From a virus: DNA of 24,888 nt. Within the stretch, counting starts at the first letter, position 1; each line of letters starts with the position of its first letter. The translations under genes and the position numbers were made by a program. Where the stretch lies: positions 1 through 24,888 of the IMG/VR virus record IMGVR_UViG_3300047357_001637; one strand, 5' to 3'. Under the pieces are notes generated by a model. It worked only from the letters and a program-made list of their open reading frames with translations. It did no database searches and had not been told where the DNA came from. Of the stretch, positions 8,599-17,700 are shown one piece after another.

Positions 8599-9735
8599 TC
8601 AAGGATGGGGACATTCTATAAAAGTAGCTGAAACTGTATGATTTTCGTGATACACGAAAGTATGACTCCATTCAGGGCAATAAAAAAAACTAAGGTCAGA
8701 GTTATGTGGACTAGTTGATCTTGAATCATGATTTTTATTATTATAATCTTTTTGGAGATGGAATGCAAATTTTCTATAACCAAGATGACTTTCTAAAAAT
8801 AATAATATACTCTTTGCTTCATTTCCTGATCTTTTGTCAAAAGTAAATTTAAATTTCTTTAAATTAGGATTGTACCCAAATTTATTTGTTTTTTTATAAA
8901 CACTATCCGCTGAACTTTGCTTGAATTTAGGTGAGTGAGCAACTTCAATAGATAACGTTGGTCTGAAATCAAAAAATCTTACATCTAGTTCATGATTATC
9001 GTAAATTGGTTTATACGGATAGAACGAACAATCATTTGGTTTATCAATAAAGATAGAATGCCTATAGTTATTATGCTGAGTTTTGATTGTGTCGGCTGGT
9101 ATGCCTACTGGAGCATTAACCTGCATTGGGTTGGTTGATGTAATTTCAGCATTTCGATAGTCTCCAGAATTATATATATAATTTCCTTCTTGTAGATCAT
9201 GAGGGTTATTGTTTGCATTTGAAAGACTAATATTTTGACTCTGATCAGAAGGATTAATAGATGAATTAACATCAATCAGGGAATCAATTATAGGGTTATA
9301 CTCATGAGAAGACTCTACACTATCTAATATAGAGGGTGCAACGCATGTTAGTTGTGCAGAAATGTTGTTAATATTATATTGAGGTTTAGAGTGATTGAAA
9401 CTTAAACAATGAAAAGGTAGCCTTTTAAAGGGGAAGCTTGGCTGAAACTCAAATGGATCTACTCTTTTGTTTGAAAAACTTCCATCACCATCGTACTCTT
9501 GAGGTTCGTAGTAGAATTGAGACTGCAAAAAAGATATAATATTTTGGCTTTCTATATCAGTTAGGTTTTGTAAATTTAAGCCATAGCTCATGTTAATAAA
9601 ATTCAAACCTTCAGATAAAGTTTGCGAGTAACTATCGTTATACTCCAGCGATTTTATGGTTGACGAAAATTCCGCAGTCGAACCAAAACTAGGTCGCACA
9701 CTGTTAAAGTTAAAATTTGTATGCTGAATATCCAT
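8599..9735 (-). CDS. gpM-like minor tail protein with two tandem domains
   Basis: This 378-residue protein is in the position of lambda gpM (about 110 residues) but appears to hold the gpM fold twice. The first copy (about 15-135) has LEYNDSYSQTLSEGLNF, an alternating strand, a helix with SQNIISFLQSQF, and a closing strand after LPFHCLSFNHSKPQ. The second (about 255-375) has SVYKKTNKFGYNPNLKK, a helix with AKSILLFLESHLGYRKFAF, and FYCPEWSHTFVYHENHTVSA. Both follow the gpM plan of strand, helix ending in FLE or FLQ, then [FY]-x-C-x2-[FW] before the last strands. A Ser/Asn/Asp-rich linker joins them. ATG 9735 shares its A with the previous gene's TAA (TAATG), and no clear ribosome site precedes it, which suggests termination-reinitiation. 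Role: tail-tip baseplate ring. Confidence 0.75.
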   Translation of the reverse strand: MDIQHTNFNFNSVRPSFGSTAEFSSTIKSLEYNDSYSQTLSEGLNFINMSYGLNLQNLTDIESQNIISFLQSQFYYEPQEYDGDGSFSNKRVDPFEFQPSFPFKRLPFHCLSFNHSKPQYNINNISAQLTCVAPSILDSVESSHEYNPIIDSLIDVNSSINPSDQSQNISLSNANNNPHDLQEGNYIYNSGDYRNAEITSTNPMQVNAPVGIPADTIKTQHNNYRHSIFIDKPNDCSFYPYKPIYDNHELDVRFFDFRPTLSIEVAHSPKFKQSSADSVYKKTNKFGYNPNLKKFKFTFDKRSGNEAKSILLFLESHLGYRKFAFHLQKDYNNKNHDSRSTSPHNSDLSFFYCPEWSHTFVYHENHTVSATFIECPHP

Positions 9736-10901
9736 TATGATAAATTCTGAGTTACTGATATTGAGCCATTAAGATAACCCTGAGAAGATACGGAAAGATC
9801 TTGCGATGTAACCACTCCATTACATGTAAATGTATTCATTATGCCGTTTGAATTGTCGCTAAAATTTTGATAATTTAAATCGCTTAGGGTAGCACTTAAA
9901 TTAGCTCTTTTGCCATTAAAGCCGTCAGATAGAATATTGGAATCTAAGTTGTCGCCATCAAGGGACATGCTTACAGTAGTAGAACCTTTAGACACTCTGT
10001 GGGGAACTAAGCCTACATCTTGCTCTGCTCCAGTTGGGGCATGGTAACTTGGTTGCCTGTTTACTGTAATTTGATAACTAAATCCAATAGGGTGATTGAT
10101 ACCTAGTGAACTATGGCCAACGATTTGACTATTATTTCCGTGAGGTATAGATTTTTGCGAGTAATCGGCAGAAGCATAATATGTATCAAGAAGATCGCTA
10201 TCTTGCTGTAATTCTCCAAAAATATCAAAAGATGCAGAAGCTTGAATAATGGAGTTGGGAGAAATAGAAAAAGAAAATGAATTTAAGTATGCATCGTTAA
10301 AAATAAATTCGCCAAAATGACCTGTAATTTTTTCTTCATCTATTGGCGGATAAGCTAATGGGTCTGACAATCCTGTGATATTAAAAAAGCTTTGTAAGTT
10401 GCCTGTATTCGGATAGAAGTTAACATCTAATTTACCACGCAAAGGCCCTTGAGAAACATAATTATATATTGGTTCGAAGTAGCCGTTTTGAGCCTCGTCT
10501 TCTGTTAAGGACCAATTACCGCTCTTAGATTCTAACTCAATAACATAATCTTTACCGTCAGGCATCACATCTTTAGTAAAATATAAATGTTTATTGTTTG
10601 GGAAAGTTACTTCAGTTCCTGACGGAATTTTAAAGATTGAAGTTGCCAAAGGTTTAGGAGGACCTTTCGTTGGACCTAGGGTGCAGAAAAAAGAGCTATT
10701 GGAGGAAAAGGTAACAGGGCTATACTGCATACTTGAGCCGACGCCGTATTCACATATTTGTATAACATTATCGTCAAGCTGTCGAGAGACCGTCAGGTCA
10801 TGACTAACCGAAAGACGCGCTTGTTCAGCGAATATGTACTCGCCATCTTGCCCATTAACAGACAAGTACAAAGGTACATCTTCATACGGCAGAAATTTCA
10901 T
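9735..10901 (-). CDS. Tail structural protein, tube/distal-tail-like, paralogue 2
   Basis: I do not recognise a named family. The 388-residue protein is beta-rich and clearly related to the gene before it: both have QGPLxG (here QGPLRGKLDV), a later block [AG]YLN[SE][FY]SFS (here AYLNSFSFSISPNSIIQASA) ending in [FY]G[DE], a segment with x-R-x-P-x-Y (NRQPSYHA in this copy), and a C-terminal FT[CI]...V/A strand pair. It has an extra N-terminal region (about 1-150). Its place between tape measure and gpM-like gene suggests a ring at the tube/tip junction or a tube protein variant. ATG 10901 overlaps the previous stop in ATGA. A TAGGAT sequence lies about 14 bases upstream. Function is inferred from context only. 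Confidence 0.8.
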   Translation of the reverse strand: MKFLPYEDVPLYLSVNGQDGEYIFAEQARLSVSHDLTVSRQLDDNVIQICEYGVGSSMQYSPVTFSSNSSFFCTLGPTKGPPKPLATSIFKIPSGTEVTFPNNKHLYFTKDVMPDGKDYVIELESKSGNWSLTEDEAQNGYFEPIYNYVSQGPLRGKLDVNFYPNTGNLQSFFNITGLSDPLAYPPIDEEKITGHFGEFIFNDAYLNSFSFSISPNSIIQASASFDIFGELQQDSDLLDTYYASADYSQKSIPHGNNSQIVGHSSLGINHPIGFSYQITVNRQPSYHAPTGAEQDVGLVPHRVSKGSTTVSMSLDGDNLDSNILSDGFNGKRANLSATLSDLNYQNFSDNSNGIMNTFTCNGVVTSQDLSVSSQGYLNGSISVTQNLS

Positions 10902-11701
10902 TTTTTATTAATATATCCTATATATTGTAAATTAACTGACATCAAATCTTCACTAGCAGAGCTGAGCCCTTGGTTAGCTAATCTTGCATTTTTAATTGTA
11001 AAAGTTTCAATTGTAGAATTATCTATTGGATTAGAAAGAGATATTTCAATATCTTGCTGAGAAGGTTTAATGAGATATTCATTCATTTTTTTTAATTCAA
11101 AATCAGAGACTTCTAAGGTGAAGTTTGCTTCTTGAGTGATAGGGGAAGATCGATCAACTTGAACTGGGAAGGGAGACCCTATTTTATAAATAGGGGTTCT
11201 GTCAATTCTTGTTGTAAAAGCGAAATTTGTAATTCTATTTGTTTGATAACCTGAAACATTTAATGAAATAGATCCTTGATTTGGAATTTGTATTGGAGGG
11301 TGAGCATTTACACCAGAGGCGTCAATGCCAGAACCTATGTCTCCGTATACCACAATGCCCGCTTGAACCTGAGGTATCGATCCCATGCTAGCGGAAAAAG
11401 AATATTCATTTAAGTAGCCACTTTCAAATCCAAAACTTTTATCTCCATAATTAATGCTACCACTGATTGGGTGATCACCCGTGTAATTAAGCAAGGGATC
11501 TTCCCCTATAAAGTATTTAGAAATAGAAAAGTTACCAACGAGAGGGCCTTGCATGACTGGGTAGACATGACCTTGACCAATGATATTGATAGGAGCTTCC
11601 TGAACTGCATAGCTGCCTGCAATTGATGTTACTCCAGATAAAAGAACTCCAGATAAATAAAATTGTTGCTCATAATTGGATATTGAGTTTTTATCAACCA
11701 C
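10898..11701 (-). CDS. Tail structural protein, tube/distal-tail-like, paralogue 1 (GTG start)
   Basis: This 267-residue protein starts at GTG 11701, eight bases inside the end of the tape measure gene. The start is chosen because GGGAGG lies eight bases upstream, the best ribosome site in this part of the window; upstream codons of the open frame only mirror the tape-measure sequence. It is beta-rich: FYLSGVLLSGVTSI, QGPLVGNFSISKYF, YLNEYSFSASMGSIPQV, VYGDIGSG, IQIPNQGSISLNVSGY and IDRTPIYKIGSPFPVQVD are visible. Several blocks match the next gene, so the two are diverged duplicates. No enzymatic motif is seen. The fold may be a tail-tube-like beta sandwich, but that is inference from pattern and position. 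Confidence 0.82.
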   Translation of the reverse strand: MVDKNSISNYEQQFYLSGVLLSGVTSIAGSYAVQEAPINIIGQGHVYPVMQGPLVGNFSISKYFIGEDPLLNYTGDHPISGSINYGDKSFGFESGYLNEYSFSASMGSIPQVQAGIVVYGDIGSGIDASGVNAHPPIQIPNQGSISLNVSGYQTNRITNFAFTTRIDRTPIYKIGSPFPVQVDRSSPITQEANFTLEVSDFELKKMNEYLIKPSQQDIEISLSNPIDNSTIETFTIKNARLANQGLSSASEDLMSVNLQYIGYINKK

Positions 11702-14700
11702 GCAACATTCCTCCCATTCTTTTTTCTTGTGACATAACTCCGACAACTGCATCTTTAATTTTCGCAGCCATCGCTTGATCTCCAGCTTCTCCACCAGAAG
11801 TTGAAGACTCTCCGCTGGAAGAGACACTTATATTGACCGTAACATTTCCTGAAGAAGGCGAGGCTGAACCCCCTCCAGACTGATCTCCACCGACTATGCC
11901 TCCTTGATTAAATCTCATCGCATTTAATTGATCAAAGAAGCCTGGGTTTTGTTTTTCAATATTATTTACACTGGAGGCTTTTATAACATATTCTCCCCTA
12001 TCAAGCATAACTGGGCCAACTTTATCTATTCCTGCTGGACCTCTAACTTTACCGCCAGAACTCAACTCCTCATAGTTATTAAGTAGTGTGTTTCTCTTGT
12101 CGAAACTAGGGTTACTAGCCCCTTGACCCATCATATTTTCCATTATATTGGTTCCACCAGAACCTCCAAAGCTGTCAACTGAACATTGACCCCCCGCACA
12201 AGATGGGGCTACTGGACTTGCATCGGACTGAATTAATTGCTCAGCAGTTACCCTATCGACTCCAGCTCTTTTATTCGATTTATTTATTGAATTTTGATAT
12301 GCTGCAAATGCATCAGGTTTTTTCTCGCGTAGATCTCCTAAATTATTGATGCCTTGCTTATTCCATCTTTCTACAGTTTTCTCTGTGCCTCCTCGAGTTT
12401 CATACAGCCCTTTTACTCCTTTTATCATTTGATTAAATCCAGCAGTACCCACTGCCATTGTTAGGCTATTGGTGATGCCTGACCACATCTGAGCTCTATC
12501 TTGAACTTTTTGATTTTGCTGTTGCACATCAAAGTCATATTTCTTAAGTAAATAATCTCCGTATTGCTTAGCGTAACTATCTCCGCCTTGTCTAGCTGGA
12601 GAAGACATCATGTTGCTAGATGGATCTATATTTAAATCTGAGGCAGTATTTAATCTAGCTGTTGAAGGAGCTTGCGGGGGTTCTGGATCATTGCTTGTAT
12701 CTCGATCTTCGTAATTAGCATAACCTGCACCAAAAGCTGTTCCTGTGCCTTTTGCTATTTTAGTCCAACTGGAATCATCTCCATTAGAGCTCAATGAATC
12801 ACTAGCAAAATTTTTAACCTTGTCCCATTGTTTACTTAGCCATCCTCCTTCACTCATATGTAACATTGGAGGCATTCGGCCCGCGTCGGATGTCGACATG
12901 TCAAATGAATCGTTATTTGGTTCGTCATACAATGCACTTAGAGAGCCAGTTTTATTTATTTTATCTAAAGTGCTGGGACCTAGCTTGTCAACCACTTTTT
13001 TGCGGACGACATATTCTCCAGATGTTAGCATTGCAGGAGTCTGGTTGGTTTTACCTCCCCCAGCATAGCCTCCTGAATTATAACCAACAATCCCTCCTTT
13101 ATTTAAGCCAAGAAGTTCAAAAATGCCAGTAGTAATTTGTGCCGTAGCTCTATCTAGTAATTTATCACTAATAGCCTTAGCTATACCAGCAAAAAACTGA
13201 CCAAACATATCACCCATATCTTTAGTACTGTCACCCATCATTTGCACCATATCTTTAAGGCCTTGCTTTACGCTGTCAAAAGTTGTATTTGCTAGAACTT
13301 CATTGAATCTTTCGAATTCAACATTAGCTTCTGCAATTCTTACCGCTATGGTGTCAGAAAATAATGTATTACCGTCTCCAGAGTTGTTGCTGATATTGTT
13401 CTCTTTTCTAGCTCGAGCTAATTCCACAGATGCTTCTGCCCCTCTAATAGTGTTCCCCATTTCCGCATAACCTGCGACTTTACCCGCCGCTGTTTGAACA
13501 TTAGCTGTAGCAGTTAAGCCGTCTCTTTCTACAGCATTTAAACCTTCTTGGAAAAATCCTTTAGCCTTTATTTTTTCTCTCAATCGGTCCATTTCTTCTG
13601 CGAATTTAGTTTGGCTTTGAGTTAATTGCTCGGTCGCTTCAAGGGCATAGAAGTTTGCAGCTTTATTAGCTTCGTATTGAGCTCTTAAGTTTATGGTTGA
13701 ATCGGTCAGTTTTGACACTTCGTCTTCGGTACGATAATCAAAAGTGTTTCTGCCACTTTCATCTCTTTTAAGATTTGCCTGAGTTGTCGTTGCTCGATCA
13801 GTAATTTGATTGCTGATAGCTCCTCTTTCATTTTTTACTTTTTGAGCAATAAGCTTGGCATACAATTCAGTATTCTTTCGAAGTTCTGCTTCGGCTTCTA
13901 TACGGGCACCTTGAGTGACTAGAGATTTATATTCTTGCGTTAGTTCTTCTGTAAGCGTTGTGGCCATAGCTTTTGTCGCTTTTTGTCTATATTCTTGACT
14001 ATCTAAAGTAGCAAAGGTTGCGTCAGAGAGTAGCTTTGTCATACCTGCAGTATGAGTGACTGCATCTAGTTCTTCGTGAAGCTTTTCGCTCAATAATTCA
14101 GCTGGATTGACAATATCTTGAAAGGCTGAAACTCTTTCTTTTGCGGCAGCTAAACCGCCTGCCGATAAGTTTAGTTCTTTCTCAATTGTTGATAGATTTT
14201 TCTCTCGTAGAGTTTTTTCTGCTCCAGCATTCTCTTTCTTTTCTTCTGTTATTCTTTGTTGAATACTTAAACCTAAATCAGATAGATCAGTTTGCTCATG
14301 GATAATGCCAAGTTCCTTGCTCTGTAAAACTTCTAAGTTTTCTTTTAATTTAGCAATTTTGTCTTCTGAGCTTAGCACTTTTAGCATTTTATTGTTGGCT
14401 TCGTCACTATTATGAACACCCTCAAGTTCTGAATGTAATTTTAGTAAAGTGGCTTTTACAATTTTATCTTGAGTTTCATTAGCTTTTCTTGCTAAAGCTT
14501 CTCTTGTTGAGATTAAGTTTGTGTCAAATGCGGTATCTGGATCTAGCTGTATCGTTTCAACTCGACCATCACCGCTAAACTGTGTTGTCGTAGTACTATT
14601 TAAATTTTGAAATACTTGATTTCCTTTATCTTTATTTAAGAAATCTTGTAAGATTTTTCTTCTCGCCGAAACATCTTGATTATTAATTGATTCTATTTCA

Positions 14701-17700
14701 TTATTGTATTGGTTGTCAATTTCTTTACTTTTCACTGCGAGTTGAGCTTGAACTGTTGCAGCACTGGACATAATGCCCAGGGAATCTTTAATCTTATTTC
14801 TTAGATTGTCTGAAGCTATCATATTACCTTGATCCATTTTTAATAAATTTAAACTATTTTCTGATTGCATTGTCTCAATCTTGAGATTATCTAAAATGTT
14901 AGCTCTTTCTTGAGCAATTTGTCGCAGGATATCTTGACCAAGTGTATATTTTTTTTCGGTGTCTTTCGCTGCTTTTGCGAATTCTTTAGCGAGTTCAGAA
15001 TTTTCTTTAAAAAATTCAGCCATGTCTGATAAACTCATTTCTCCATCAATTGCTGCCTGAACTTGAGCTTTTAAAACCATAGGTAGATCAGATTCTGAGA
15101 TAGATTTCTTAAATTCGTCCATTACACCCATTTCTTTCACATCAAAATATGTACTGTTATTGGTTCCGCTGTCCCTTATGGATACTCTATTGTTGCCAGG
15201 GGCCTTTCCTGGCACAGTTTTTTCTCTTTGTTGTTGAACTTCCGCGATGTCGACTGCGCCTTGTTGCACAATACCGATCAATGATTTGTAGACATTTTCA
15301 ACATCATTTTTATCACCACCAATGCCTAAATTAGCAGATCTTGCCATGGCAACTTTTTGAATCTCCTGAACAATAGGATCAGCATCTTTTCCACCAAAAC
15401 CAAGATACCCTTTTGATCCTTGAGCTGATGTAAAAGCCTGCATGCTTGCAGTTGCAGATAAAACTTGCTGGTAATCGAATGTTGCTTCCTGAAGCTTTTT
15501 CAAGCCTTCTGCCGTCCCTGAAGTCATTATCTGAATTTCGGATTCAGACAAATTTAATGCGGTAGCTAGGGTTGTAGCTTGACTGGCTAAATTACTTTCT
15601 TGTTTTGCTAATTCACCTGATAGCTTAAGTCTTTTCATTTCTCCATCAAAAGTTTGAGCTTGAGACGAATTGGATAGTTCTAATAATTGATTCCTAGTAC
15701 TCTCAATTTCTTGATGTGCGGATATTGCATTGCCCAGAGCATCAATACCTTTGGAGGTTTTTTCTGCAGATTTTCTTAAAGTATCCAGTGGGCCATCTAG
15801 TAAATCTGTATTTTCTTTTATAGATTGAAATACTGGAACAAGAGCTGAAGCTACTGCAACGAGCCCCATTAAGGGTCCTGCCGCCATCATACCCAGCCCT
15901 CCAGCCATTCCCGCCATTTTCCCCATTTTGCCGCCTTTGCCTGAATTTTTAGATTGATTATACTTATCTTTACCTCTTGCTGATAGACCTTTTGTGTCTA
16001 CAGCTGTCATCAATAACATTGCTTGCGAAACTCCTTGAACCGCACTATTCATAATTGCCATGCTTGCGCCGAAGGCTCCCATCTTTTCCGTCGCTCCTCC
16101 CATTACTCCTTCGAGTGCATATGTTATAGTGGTTAGACCGATCATTCTTGTCATTAAATCGCTGCTATTTTGTTGGACTTCATCCATTCCTTTCCCAGCA
16201 TTTGTCGAACCTTTTCCTGTAGCTTCTAGACTGTCGGCGGCATTATTGGCCGTTTTATCTAGCTTTTTCAATCCTTTTGAACTATTAAAACCGCCTCTAT
16301 TGCCAGCTGCTCCTCGCTGACCGATATAATTCGGAACGATACCTCCGCTTGCTCCATGAGTTTTTGGATCCATACCCATCGATATTGCTCGATTAACACC
16401 TTGCGAGCCAGACTTAGGTTCGTCTCGAGTATTCGCAACTAACAAGCCTGCTGGATTCTTTGGGTTCTTGAGTCTATTGTCTTGATCTATGTAAATGTCG
16501 GCGGCAGAACCTCGCTCTCTCAGAGCTTCTTTCTCTCTTGAAATAGCATCTTCTAATGGGTTTGCAAAGTTAGGAATTAAACCTTGACTTTTCCTTGGTT
16601 TATTGAGAGCCGTAAAATGATCTTGGTTGAATTTTATACCAAATCGACCATCTGTATTACCGTATGCTGGCTTCTTAATTAAGCCAGTAAGGTTACGAAA
16701 AGTTTTTGCATTAACACCGTTTGTTGCAAAGGGGTTAAATATGGTTGAACTTAAATAGGGGCTATCATTACCTACACCAACAATTTCTGCAAAGCTGGGT
16801 AATTTTTTTGTAAGATCCAGGGAGCCAGTATTTACCGCATCTTGAATCATATCTTTGCTCACTAAACCTTTAGTCATAAGCTTGTTTAAAACAAGTCGAG
16901 GCCCATGAGTGGCTCCAGAATATGCATCTGCATATTTCCAGTACCGTGTAAGATGATTAGGGCCAGTTTGACCATGTGGAGTTTTAAGTTTATTTTGATT
17001 AGGTATATTTCTTTTAGCCCACTTCGTATCGAAAAAATCTAACTCAGCTGGACCCACTCCAGTCCACCCTTTTGTTACATAAGTATTTGCAATAGCTTTT
17101 TCGTAAGCATGACCAGCTTTTGTGTTAAAAGCTATAGATTGACCTGAACTAGCTTGATCACTTATTCGTGTTACAGATAAAGAAGCGACAGGCTTTATAC
17201 TATCAAAATCTATAGAATTACCGCTTTTTGAAATGTTTGCAATTCTACCTTTGAGCTTTGTAGATTTAGGGCTTTGCCCTGGATCAGGCTTAAAAACTTG
17301 ATTGCGACCAACTTTATAAGCATGTCTTGCATCAATGAGTTGACTGCCTTTCCTACCTTTCGTTAAAGTAAATTTTTTATTAAAGTTAGGAACCAAACCA
17401 TTACTATAATGCGAATGGTTTTTGCTTCCACTTTTATCTTCAATCTTCTTCTTATCTTCAGTTATTTCTTTTATGCTATCATCAACTGCACCAGATGATT
17501 TTTGGTTTTGCCAATTTTGTGACGGAAAGTTAGGTATGAAACCTTTGGAGAATCCGCCTCTAAACATTTTAATTTCATCAAGCTCTACCATGTCACTAGA
17601 TGAAGGGTCGAGCCCCATCATTCTCAGATACTTAGATACTTGTTTTTCTTCGCCAGGTATATAATCCATTGAAGACATATACGGATCACCCTCTTCAAGC

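Noticed and set aside
11702-11827. A 42-residue extension of the first tube-like protein to ATG 11827.
   Set aside because: It lies inside the tape-measure end, resembles no structural protein, and a strong ribosome site supports GTG 11701.
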